Source: Russula earlei | Lineage: Eukaryota; Basidiomycota; Agaricomycetes; Russulales; Russulaceae | DNA: 64,000 nt | Assembly (NCBI GenBank): GCA_025769875.1 | Contig: JAGFNK010000265.1 | Location: forward strand, 1 to 64,000 | Direction of reading: 5' to 3' | Shown: positions 32,115 to 44,262 of the stretch, piece after piece | Layout of the letters: the number at the start of each line of letters is the position of its first letter | How positions within the stretch are numbered: the first letter of the stretch is position 1 | Notes under the pieces: generated by a model | Seen by the model: only the letters and a program-made list of their open reading frames with translations | Told to the model about the DNA's origin: nothing | The model's database searches: none | Position numbers and translations under genes: made by a program

Positions 32115-32933
32115 TGCAAGGAAGTGGGCTGGAAGAACATGAAAGAGAGAGCTTTGGTGACGTCATTGATGATGGGGCGAGGAGGTGGGCTGGAAAAGCA
32201 TGAGAGAGAGAGGGCTTTGGCGACGTCTGCACTTCGAGATTGGTCCAAAAAACTGGTGACGTCATTCTCGTGAGGTGTGAAGGAAGGTGGTGGTGGAAGG
32301 AATGAAATGGAAAAATGGAGATAAGGAGAAATGCAGGGGGAGAGACTTGATGGAGAGACATGTGAGGCATAGGAGTTAGTTTTCAGTGGGGATCATGTCG
32401 GCAGTCAACCAATACCCCTGAATCACATGACTCCACAGCCAGCGGGAATCCGCCTTACACTGATATTAGGGTCAACTCTAAGGACCCTAATAGAACCTTA
32501 TAAGGGGCCTTATAAGGAACACCTCCTCATTGTCAAATACTCTAAGTCTCAGAAAGACCAGCCCTAAACTAATGAACAGCAAATGAATCAGATGCTTTGC
32601 ATGTGCACTAGGCAGGTAACACATGGACACTTGAGGCCCTTACTCATCATCTATGGCCTCCTTACTCAGCAGCTTACTGAGCATGACTGAGCATGCTCAC
32701 TAAGCATTCCCTGATGTCTTACTCATCTCTCATTGTGCTTGATAACAAGGTTATGATTTGTTCTCTATTTAGCAGTTCCCTTGTAGTATATAAGTGCTCA
32801 ATAAAGTAGTGGACAGTCTTCAGACTGTCCATTTGATTTGTGGCACTCTACTACTGAGAGTACTCCTTTGTGACCACCCTATCTAGTATATCCTGGCCCT
32901 CTCCTTCCATGATCACCTCTCACAGCCAGTACC

Positions 32934-33763
32934 TGTTGTGAACCAAGGCCAAGTCCTGGCCACATATTGTCCAATTTCACTCAAAAGAAACCCCTCTCAC
33001 TTTGCATCATCAATCCACTTCTATTTTATGGGCTACTCTTCCTGTGGTACAAGATATTGCTGTCACAAAGGCACTATGACATGACTAGACACCCATTTCC
33101 TAATTGGGTAATCACCATGTGGCAGCCACATGGCCACTCAGCCACCAAGAAGCCGAAACAGTGGCATGGATTCCTACAACTCATTGCATAACTCATATAA
33201 CATCATTCAGCTCCAATGACATCATGGCTGACTGAGCAACTCCACACTGACATCATTTGCTCACCAAACACTCCACAGTGACATCATTATGGTGTCATTG
33301 CTCCACAATGATCAGTAATATGCTCAGTCAGCCCTAAGTCTGACACAAGCAAGTTTATGCCTCTACAACCCTATTGGATGGTACCAAAGAGTCTAGAATA
33401 GTTCCTGTTCTTTGTAATTGACCATGTACATGTACACAGTATAAGCCCCAATGTAGCATTGCAGTTGTCAGACTGTCCATTTGTGATACTCTCCTTCCAA
33501 AGTACTCCTCAGCAACTGCTTTGTTTAAAGTCTTCCCTTGTCTTCAAGGTACTCTTCAATGACCACCTTGTTTAAAGCCCCTTCACTACACTGGCCTCTA
33601 ACCTTTGCCTTTGTCTCTCTCAGCATTTACCAGTCCCCATCTGGTATCTCCTCATTGTTTGGTTTGTCCTCCTGTTCAACATGATCTACACTGCCATCCA
33701 TCTGTTCTGACCCTTGCCCACCTGCTCCTGAGTCCTTAGTGATCAGCAGTACATGTCTTGACA
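32934..33763 (+). repeat. Solo LTR, family 1 (diverged)
   Basis: 830 bp, exact GTACC at 32929-32933 and 33764-33768. More diverged from the Gypsy-B LTRs than the other copies. Confidence 0.93.
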
Positions 33764-33772
33764 GTACCAGTG

Positions 33773-34890
33773 TGCTAAGGCTCCAAAGGGCCTTAAATAA
33801 GATCTATGGTCGCATCTGTAAACATGTCCTACCAATGCAGATATGCTTGTGTACGGTGAGCCATATCACTGGCCTCGGAACCATGTGCAGACCACATGCA
33901 ACGCGTGACACTCAGGCTCCTCCCACACCTTGCCTCCTTCCTTGCATCTCATCCTCAGTCCTCGCCACCAACCACGTGCTCATGCCACACCTTGGCACAC
34001 GTGACATGTTCGCGTCTCAGGCCTTTCACCATGGCCTCGACTGTCTCGATCAGTCTCAATTCTCTTTCATGCCTATCTCCCTTTCATGCCTTTCATCCTT
34101 AGTACTTCTCTCCTGTATATAAAACACCTAGCTACTCTGTAGTAAAAAAGAGGAGGAGGAATACAGTCTTCTTGAGTTCCCCCTACCTTCAGTCAGAAAC
34201 AACTGTGCACAAGTGATCTTGCTCTCCTCTCCTCTCCTTCTCTTCTCCCTTCCTCCTCTTTTCATTCCTTGCTCTTGGCACAAGACAACCATCTTGGATC
34301 ACCATCCAGCCCCACGAACTCAGCATGCCCTGGTTCAGGCCACTACACTTGAGTCAAGCAAGCAATACTTGTGGAGGGAGGGAGCATTATGTCCTTCTAG
34401 AGGATGTCAACAAGATGAGAGGGGCTCTGCAGACAGGGTAGGAGTCAACTGTTTGGGATTGGCAAACTAAGTCAAGCAGGCTCAACTGCTATGAAATGGG
34501 GGCTTTATATAGCCCTCAGGGATAAGGTTCTTGCTACTGTAAGTACTGGTTGGTACTATAGTAGCAAGGATGGCTCATAGAAGCAATAGTTGCTTCCACT
34601 GTAAATGATCTCAGTGCTGGAAGCATTAAGTGCTTCCATAGTGGCAATCTCAGTGTCATAAGTACTTTCCTAATCAGGAAACAACATACATAGCAGTACA
34701 GGAACATCTGGAACAGAAGCAATGTGATTCATTGCTTCTTCAATATGTCTTCAGAAAGATGCAATCAATGCATTCAAAATGCAATATCAAGGAACATAAT
34801 TGATCAAGATCTGATGCATGCATGATGCAAATGATGCAGTCCATAGTTTAGGTGTCTGGCATCTTCCAGACCCCAAACCACTTGGTAACA
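33773..34890 (-). repeat. Solo LTR, family 5
   Basis: Ends TGCTAAGG and GGTAACA; exact CAGTG at 33768-33772 and 34891-34895. Minus orientation is inferred from CTATATAAAG on that strand near 34510. Without its own insertion it is about 616 bp. Confidence 0.82.
33850..34347 (+). repeat. Solo LTR, family 3
   Basis: 498 bp, TGTACGGTGAGCC...CCACTACA, 4-bp duplication CTTG at 33846-33849 and 34348-34351. TATATAAAA near 34116. Confidence 0.85.
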
Positions 34891-35016
34891 CAGTGCTCCT
34901 CTGGTACTTGCTACTTTTTTGGACTGTGCTCTTTGCCAATTTCATTCTTGAACTCAGTTGACTTGTCTCTGAGCATTAAACAGTGAGTTCTGACATTACC
35001 ACCATGACATCATAAA

Positions 35017-35172
35017 ATGAGTACCTTTACCCTCAATGGAATGACCAAGTCATCATCCTCACCCCAAGGCCTTGTCCACATGTTCTCCAATACCCAGTTA
35101 CCAACTCCCTCTCAGAGGGACATGCACCATGGAGTTGATGCAATCAAGAGCACATCAGACAACAGCATCAGG
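35017..35172 (+). pseudogene. Possible gag start behind the family-2b LTR (unknown)
   Basis: An ATG 21 bases behind the LTR end opens MSTFTLNGMTKSSSSPQGL. After the solo LTR at 35173-36638 the frame can be followed (WLQAALSHQGHHTHC, from about 36640). No domain recognised. The position suggests the internal start of the family-2b element. Confidence 0.3.
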
Positions 35173-36638
35173 TGTCAAGACTCACTGTTGAACAATCCAG
35201 TTCAAGAGCGAGGGATTAGTTCAAAGGTGAGTTGATAGATGTCCAAGATGGTGTGAGCAAGGAGTAGAGTCCAGAGCAGTAACAAATACCAAAGGGGTAT
35301 GGTTACTGGTAACGTCGAGCAGGTACACAAAGAGGAGGCCAGGATAGTCACAAGGGGATGGTCCTTAAAGGAGTATCCCAGGAATGGAGAGTGCTGTAAA
35401 CAAATGGACAGTCTGAGGACTGTCCGCTACTTTATTGAGTGCTTATATTGTAAGGTGAGCCATATCGCTGGCCTCGGAACCACATGCGGACCGCGCGCGA
35501 TGCGTGACACTCGGCCTCCTCCCACACCTTGCCTCCTTCCTCGCATCGCATCACCCAGTCCTCGCCACCGACCACGTGCACACACCACGCCTCGGCACAT
35601 GCGACGCGTTCGCATCTCAGGCCTTTCACCATGGCCTCGACCATCTCGACCAGTCTCGATTCTCTTTCATGCCTATCTCCCTTTCATACCTTTCATCCTT
35701 AGTACTTCTCTCCTGTATATAAAACACCTAGCTACTCTGTAGAAAAAAAGAGGAAGAATACGGTCTTCTTGAGTTCCCCTTACCTTCAGTCAGAAACAAC
35801 TGCGCGCGAGTGATCTTACTCTCCTCTCCTCTCCTTCTCTTCTCCCTTCCTCCTCCTTACATTCCTCTTGCTCTTGGATCAAGACAACCGTCTCGGATTG
35901 CCGTCCAGCCCCACGAACTCTGCGCGCCCTGGTTTGGCTCGCTTCAATATACTACAAGAGAACTGCTAAATAGGGAACAAGTCATAACCTTGTTATCAAA
36001 CACAATAGAGTGATGAGTAAGAAGTCGGAGTGCGCTTACTGAGCATGCTCAGTCATGCTCAGTAAGCTGCTGAGTAAGAAGGCTTCTCTTGATGAGTAAG
36101 AGCCTTTGCTGTCCACATGTTCACTGCTTTAGTACACATGCAAGCACCTGATTCATTTTCTGTTAGTTAGTTTAGGGCCGGTCATTTGAGGACTTGTAGT
36201 TTGCTTTAGGGAATAGTTTTATCTTATAAGGCCCCTTATATAGTTCTATTAGGGTCTTTAGAGTCAACCCTAGTACTTCTATTAAGGTCCTTAGTATTGC
36301 CTTATAGTTCGTTCTATAGTTATTAGGGTTAGTCTAATAACACATTGTAGGGTCTTTGATACTGTGTCAGTGTTTATTGTAGAGCACCTAGAGTCGTCCT
36401 AAAGGGTCCTTAGGAAGGCCCTAATACTGTCTTTTATGACTAAAAGGGTTGCCATTAAGTGGGGCTTGCTGTATGTCAATTGTGCCAAGAATTGCTCATG
36501 CAACAATGCATGCATGATATTGTGGACACCTCTACTCACCCCTTTTGCTCATGTGAACAGGGTGACACCATAGGGGCTGGGTTTCCTCTCATAAGGAAGG
36601 GTCCTTCAAGGGCCCTCTCCAGAGAATGGTTCATGACA
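35173..36638 (-). repeat. Solo LTR, family 2, carrying a family-3 LTR
   Basis: TG...CA, exact TCAGG at 35168-35172 and 36639-36643. Without the nested element it is about 964 bp, the family length. Confidence 0.93.
35449..35946 (+). repeat. Solo LTR, family 3, nested
   Basis: 498 bp, TGTAAGGTGAGCC...GGCTCGCTTCA, 4-bp duplication ATAT at 35445-35448 and 35947-35950. It interrupts the TATATA box of the host LTR. Confidence 0.88.
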
Positions 36639-36849
36639 TCAGGTGGCTTCAGGCTGCTTTATCCCACCAGGGCCATCATACTCATTGCTGCACAGCAGCA
36701 CTACTATCTGAGTCCCAGTCACAGGGAATACATGAGTCACAAGCACCTCAGTCACAAAGCATGCTCAGGTTACAGGACCAAACACATCCATGGTCTCAAG
36801 ACTTTGTCATTTGGTCAACAGAGGTGTCTGTTTACTGGTAAATGGACTT

Positions 36850-37322
36850 AGGTTCAAACTCTGCTCTACACCTGCATAGGAGATCATTTGCTGAATGCAC
36901 CTGTAGGAGGACAGTAGACCTGCCCTCAAGTATTAGTCAGATGGTCTGTGCACCATTGCCCATTATGTATATAAACCCACCAATTGTCAATGAGAGTCCT
37001 CAGACTGTCTATTTGTGATTCTCCCCCTGTACTCCATTGTGGCTGCACCTGTACCACCATTCCCTCCATTCTCCTTTAAGACAGCAGAGTCTAAAGATTT
37101 CTCTCACTTCCCTGCATACTCCTTTGTGACTGTGCATTAGAGATCCTCTGCCCAACCCCTTGTACTCTGGTGCAACTGCAAGGTTAAGCAAACCCTGGCC
37201 TTCTCTTCAATCCTCCAGGTCCCTGTCCTCATTCCTCTTTGGCTCATCCTTTATACTGAGCTTTTGCTTATCAGGTTCATTGCCCTCAACATCCAGCACA
37301 TCTACCTTGCATTCACTAACTG
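36850..37322 (+). repeat. Probable LTR 3' half, family 6
   Basis: TGTATATAAACC at about 36966 followed 35 bases later by CAGACTGTCTATTTGTGA, the same promoter layout as families 1 and 2. No second copy and no defined ends are visible. Confidence 0.4.
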
Positions 37323-37922
37323 TGTTATGATCTACCCCCTTGTTGGTTCATCACTAACCACTTCTGTTATTGTTCTCTTCTGTTACCCTCATCCCTTTGG
37401 TTCCTGTTTCATCCCTTGATGTTGATTGACAGCTGTCACTCCACCTTCTTGTGTTTCACCTGTTGTTGATCCCCTTTTGCCATTGGCTTACCTTTTATCT
37501 ATTGTTCTGCATATAGTACTGTACAGCCTTGCTACATACAGTATTTGAGCGCCTGTAAAAGCTGGGGAATGCCCCAAGCTTAGCTTTGTCCCATTTCCTG
37601 TTGTATCCCTTTGCCCTGTAAACTGTCTCTCAATCACAACTTGTGTTGTGCTGGCTTACACTCTGCTTGACCTGAGCTCATCACAAGGAACCTTTGTGTT
37701 CCTATTCCTCCTCTGCTCCTCCATCATTGTCCTCCTCTTCTGTGAAACCAGAAGATCAACTCTGTCTACGGACTGAGTCATTGTCTGACTCAATCTTGAG
37801 ATGCTAAACCCTTGATCTGGTCTTTTGAGCCAGCCCCCACTGAACCCTTGAACCAAGTCATAGGGACTTGGCACCACTGAACCCTGAGCTAACACTCCAA
37901 TGGCTGCGACGCCGTAATAGCA
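37323..37922 (+). repeat. Solo LTR related to Gypsy-A (diverged)
   Basis: About 600 bp, colinear with the reverse complement of 15803-15197, including AAGCTTAGCTT behind the TATTTGAG box. No matching flanking duplication found. Confidence 0.75.
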
Positions 37923-39209
37923 TATGACTTTGGATCACTGTCAATCTTGACAGGTGCGATTACATTTGTGTCAGTAAACTCTGTGGAAACAAGGTAATGA
38001 GCATAATCTGTATTAGTGCCCTCTGCTGTACCCTCTCCTGTGGCTATCTGCCACATAATATACAATGGTTTTGTCATGCATTCAGATCAGTGCATCAGTT
38101 GAACAGGTTGTGTAGGTTTCTGTGCCCTCCTTTTAGGCACTGGCATGGCCACAGGAGTGTGCACTGGCACAAGCTCTTGTTCCACTTCTTCTTCTTCATT
38201 GTCAGTTTGAGGTGCCAACATGATTGGTGTGAGAGGTGACAGCAGTAATGGAGCTGATGTTGGTGAAATTGGGGCATGTCAAGACACATACTGCTGATCA
38301 CTAAGGACTCAGGAGCAGGTGGGCAAGGGTCGGAACAGATGATATGTGGTGTAGGCAGTGTTGAACAAGAGGACGAGCCAAACAATGAGGAGGTACCAGA
38401 TGGGGACTGGTAGCTGTTGCAAGAGACAGAGGCAAAGGTTAGAGGCCAGTGTAGCGAGGGGGCTTTAAACAAGGTGGTTGTTGAAGAGTACCTTGAAGAC
38501 GAGAGGAGTCTTTAAACTGAGCAGTCACAGGGGAGTACCCAGGAAGATGAGAGTATCACAAATGGACAGTCTGATGACTGCCATGCTTCATTTGGGGCTT
38601 ATATACAGTGTACAGGGTCAATTACAAAGAACTGGAACTATTCTAGACCCTTTGGTACCATCCAATAGGACTACAGAGGCATAAACTTGCTTGTGTCAAG
38701 TTTCAGGCTTACTGAGCGCATTACTGATCATTGTGGAGCGATGACATCATTATGATGTCACTGTGGAGCGCTTAGTGAGCCTATGAGGTCACTGTGGAGT
38801 CACTCAGTCAGCCATGATGTCATTGGAGCCTTGATGACATCAGATGATTTATGCAACAGTTTCTAAGAGTTGGTGCCGCTGTTTCGGGTTCTTGGTGGCT
38901 GGGTGACCATGTGGTTGCCACGCGATGATTACCCGATTAGGAAACGGGTGCCTGGTCATGTTATAGTGCCTTTGCAATAGCGATATCTTGTACCGCAGGA
39001 GGGGTAGCCCAAGAAATGGAAGGGGGTTGGCAATGCAAAGTGAGAGAGGTCTCTCTGGAGTGAAACAGGACAATATATGGCCAGGACCTGGCCTTGGTTT
39101 GTAACAGGGCAGGGGATGATGGTGCTATAAGTGCCAGTGAGTGTGGTCTGGGTGGTACCTGTGTGATGTGCAGTATGCCCAGTGTAGTGGTGAGTGTTGG
39201 AATTGTAGG
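37923..39209 (-). pseudogene. Copia-like pol fragment, split by a solo LTR (uncertain)
   Basis: Minus strand on both sides of the LTR: a Thr/Pro-rich linker (39209-39107), then PQTDNEEEEVEQELVPVHTP and PVPKRRAQKPTQPVQ (about 38210-38100), and near 37930 KIDSDPKSYA, which resembles the start of copia reverse transcriptases (DPKSYxEA). A stop lies between. The rest of RT is missing. Assignment rests on one short motif and the acidic linker. Confidence 0.4.
38277..39106 (-). repeat. Solo LTR, family 1
   Basis: 830 bp, minus orientation, exact GGGCA at 38272-38276 and 39107-39111. Confidence 0.94.
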
Positions 39210-39597
39210 TGTTAAGACCTGACTGGTCTTTATACCGACTCTTAGTGAAAGAGTTGCTTGATATAGTTCAAGCACTAGACTTCGATCCCTTTGATATTAT
39301 CTCAGGAAGATTAAATGTTAAGAGAAGAGAGGGACCTCTTTCACTTGGAGTTCTTGAACAGATTGTTTAGAGCATATACAAGATGATAGTTTCTTGTTGA
39401 AAAGAGTAAGTTGAGCGTAAGGCTCAACTTCTTGGTACCACAGACTATTTATATGATATCTCAACAACTACAGATCCAATTCGTACGAAACTCGGGGTGC
39501 ACATAGCTGAGAACCAGTAGTATCCAAATACGGAGAGCACAATTCGAGAATGTTAGAAATGACTCACGCGTGAGTCATCCTTTCCTAGTATCAATCA
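39210..39597 (-). repeat. LTR-like repeat, family 7
   Basis: 388 bp. The inverse copy is at 48840-49226. On the minus strand it reads TG...CA. A perfect 20-bp palindrome at 39559-39578 contains two TGACTCA sites. No target duplication seen. Confidence 0.7.
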
Positions 39598-42480
39598 ATC
39601 ATCAATCAACTAATTAAAATGAGAACGGAGAGTCAGGGTCCGCCCGAGATGGTAATTTCTTACATAACAAAATCGCCTTACATGGAAGGTAATGCTTAGC
39701 AAATCAATTTGTACGCAGTGAAAAAGTTTTTTGGGCGACGGCGTCTTTGTTTTACGACGCGCGTTCGTTTTTTCTCTTGCTGTCGTTCATCCTCTCCTTC
39801 CCCTCGCCGCTCTTCCTTCCCCATGGTCCCAGCTCAACACTCTCAAGCTGCCAGCCTCCTCAAGTTTTCACTGGCTATTCCCATGTCATTCAAGTGGTTT
39901 TTCCATGGGTGAGTTTTTTCTTTCGTTTTCGCGCCCTTCTCATCTTCTCACCGCGCATTCCTGTCCTCTGCCCTCTCCTCCACCCCACCCTCTCTGGACG
40001 TCCAAGACCGGTCAACGCCACACCATGATCAAAATGGCCACTAGAACAATTCAGTGGAATCACGAACCCGGTGCGCGTTTTTTCTTTTCACTTTTCACGC
40101 GCTCGCTCATCCTCTCCTTCCCACTACACAGTTCCCTGTTGGGCTTCAAGGCAATGTGCTTATTGCCCTCACGGCAGCGCTCTCCCGCCCACTGGCACCC
40201 ATTCCCCTGCAGTGGCGACCATGACGACTCGGCCGTGGATATGACGACCTCGCGATGGCCACGACCGCGTGCGTTTTTTTGTTTTCATTTCTATACGGTT
40301 TTTGATTTTTTCTTTTCGCGCGCGGCGTTCCTCTCCCCTCCCCTCTGCTCCGGTTGACCCACGCCGCCAAAAGGGGCCTCCTGTGAGCGACGGGTCACCG
40401 CGGCGCATGGACGCGGCCATTCGCACGCCAAAAAGGGCCGTTCTCGCCGCTTTCAAATCCCTCGCACGGCCGTGGCCAATGACCCACGCTCCTGGCCAGC
40501 GACCATGCTTTTTCTGTGCCACCAGCGCGCGCGAGAAGCGAGGGGCCGTGCGACCAGTACCCCTATCGTCTTCTCCTCCTTCCTCCCCTCCCTTCTCCTC
40601 GCGCCTTCCTCTCCTCCCTCCTCCCGTCTGCTACCTGTCAATGCAACGGTCATCATGCTCACGCCCGCGGCCGATCGCGATTTGCCTTTGCAAACACCCG
40701 TTTCCTCCCGCACCAAACCGGCGCACCCCCCAAATGAAGGCCGAACGGTCGAACGGTCCCGCCCAACGCCACTGTGTCCTGGCTTTCCGGTACTTTTTCT
40801 TTCATTTGTCCCTTCTCTTTTCTGTCTTTCTTTTTCTTCTTTTCTTTTCTTTCATGTTCCCGCCCTCTGTCTGTGACTCACGTTCCATCTGGGGCCTTAT
40901 TTACCCCGTGCGTGCTGTGCGTGTCGTGCGTTTTTTCCATTCCTTCTGTTCTGCATTTTTTTGCTTCTCGCTTTTCTCTTTTCCTCTTCTTTTACTTTGC
41001 ACTGTGACTAATCCATGTCTTTCCATGTCCTAGGGTCGTGCGGTGTGCATGTACGCGGCCATTCGCAGGCCCACGAAAGGCCATTCTCCCGGTTTCCAAA
41101 TCCCTCACACCGTCCTGGCCAGTGATGACCAGCGACAATGGTTTTTGACGGATCGGACAACGCGGGTAAGCCGCAGTACCGATGCCGCTCCCCCTCTTCG
41201 CTTTCCTTCCCTGCCCTTCCTTCCTTCGCGCGTGTGGTCCCGCGCCTCTGCCTTTGCCATCAGAAGACCCTCGCCCACGCTGCTTTCTTCTTCTCAGACA
41301 CTGGATGTCCGCCTCCGTGCCGCCATACCGCCATCAAGCTAGGCCCCAAATGACAAGTCAGTCGAATGTTCCCGCGATCAGGGATTTTCGCACTTGACTG
41401 GCGTGCGTTTTCGTTTTCGTGTTCTCTCAATCTCTTATACCTCTTCCTTCCCTCAGTGCAACAGCCCATTCACAGTGACAGCATGGCCAGGGCCGAACCC
41501 GGTGAGCTTCCTTTTTTTCTTTCTTTGCTTTTCACTCGCTCTTTCTAACAGCAACAGGCAGTCGTGTTTGCGCTGTGTATGACCGTGACCGTGACCACGG
41601 AATGGCACAAGCAGCCACCGTGAGTGTTCCCGCGCACGTTGACCAGGTACGTTATTCCTTTTCTTTTCTGACAGCTCTCTCTCTCATACTCTCTGCCCTC
41701 TCTTCAAGTGCTCCAAGCTCCCTCCATATGCGATGGTACAATCCCCACACTCGACACTTGGTTGGCAAGAAACGTGCGTTTTCTCGCGTGCGTGATTGTC
41801 ACGCAGTTAAGCTATGTGCGTGCTGTCTCCCCTCTCCACAGTCTCCAACCATCCCCTCCTTTGGACGCGGCCCTCACCAGCCACATTAGGAACGAGGCCA
41901 TGGTTGGGGAATTGTGGCCCTCCGCCAAGCCTGTGTACGACATGTCCATGGTTGGCTCAGTCACGAGGGCGACATGCAAGACATGGCGCACTGTGACACG
42001 CGTATTCCTGTGTCCAGGGATTTTTGCGCTTGACGGGCGTGCATCTTTCGTGTTCGTTTTCGCGGGTCCTCTCTCTCCATGCCTGTTGTCACAAGACCGT
42101 CAGGCATGACTACCTGCCTCCCTGGACAAACAAGTCACATCCCTGGCTCATCTGGAATGGATTTGCATGTTAGTTTTTTTCGTTTTCGTTGTTGCGTTCT
42201 CTAACTTTTTTCTTTATTTTCCTCTCCTCCAGTCAGCTCGGCCTCGACTGGCTTACTGTCATGTGGATTCCGGCGTGCGCAATTTTCGAACTGTGCGTTT
42301 TTCCTTTTCTTTTCCACATGTTTGAAACCCTGATTTGCAGACAACATGGGTTTCCCTGTCCCCTGTGCGCGATATTCACGCAACTTTGTTAACCTCCCCA
42401 CATGCGCCTTGCGTGCATGATCAGCATTTTCGAGCGTCTCACGATGCGGGGCTGCCGTCCACCCTGCCTCCCTTACTCCT
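39598..42480 (+). other. GC-rich, pyrimidine-rich segment with repeated intron-like modules
   Basis: The composition changes sharply here (many CpG). About ten times a stretch ends in a donor-like GTGCGT, GTGAGT or GTACGT that runs into T/C-rich sequence and often a CAG, for example 41482-41512 and 41500-41552. Candidate short exons of 45-120 bp lie between. A motif, GGGATTTTCGCACTTGACTG-like, occurs at about 41380 and 42020. I recognise no protein. It may be the 5' part of the Helitron, a captured multi-exon host gene, or both. Confidence 0.4.
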
Positions 42481-42531
42481 GCCTCCATAGTCTTTTGTAA
42501 TATTTATGGGATGTAATTTACTTCCTGCTCA

Positions 42532-42539
42532 TATAAATA
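42532..42539 (+). promoter_or_regulatory. Possible TATA box of the Helitron gene
   Basis: TATAAATA about 420 bases upstream of the ATG at 42958. Position and sequence only. Confidence 0.35.
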
Positions 42540-42957
42540 TAAGACTTTGCATAAAATGATGTTAGTGTCTGGATTCTGTTTAGATGGAGCTGGGGTGTGT
42601 GCGTGTGTGCTGTGGTTCATGGCGTAAGGTGTAGCGGTTGCAGGGCCGGTTAACCGGGCCGGGCTGCACGCGACACGGAACTTGGGCTCTGGGGACATAA
42701 ACAGGTGCTTGCCTGTTGGTGCTGCGGAAATCTTACCTCTGCCTCCAACCATCATCCTCTGCCTCCACTGAACAGTCCAGTTTCTCTACAAAGTGAGTCC
42801 CCCACTTTCTGGGCAGCTGCATATTTTTTTAAATATGTTTTTCAGTCACTCACAACCCTTCAACTTCCACCCTTTTCAACAATCAACAAGGTATGTTTAC
42901 TATGTTTTAATTACAGCATTGCTGATGGTGATGATCCTGTCTCTTTTATTAGCCCCC

Positions 42958-44211
<1,254 letters not shown>

Positions 44212-44262
44212 GTAAGTTTCTATTCTTTAAAGGAAAACTATATACCTAATAAAATATTATAG

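Larger units (their letters stand above)
32466..34995 (+). repeat. LTR family 2b copy with nested insertions
   Basis: The host LTR is seen at 32466-32933, 33764-33772 and 34891-34995. The pieces join to CAGCCAGTACCAGTGCTCC, which matches the uninterrupted copy near 17060-17090. The 5' end is truncated and the 3' end (GTTCTGACA) is at 34995. TATATAAG lies at about 32777. A perfect hairpin GGACAGTCT/AGACTGTCC follows at about 32813-32832. Confidence 0.85.

Noticed and set aside
39731..41033. Frames of 208 and 254 codons rich in Phe, Leu and Ser
   Set aside because: They read straight through T/C-rich tracts that look like introns, so the long frames are probably not translated as such.
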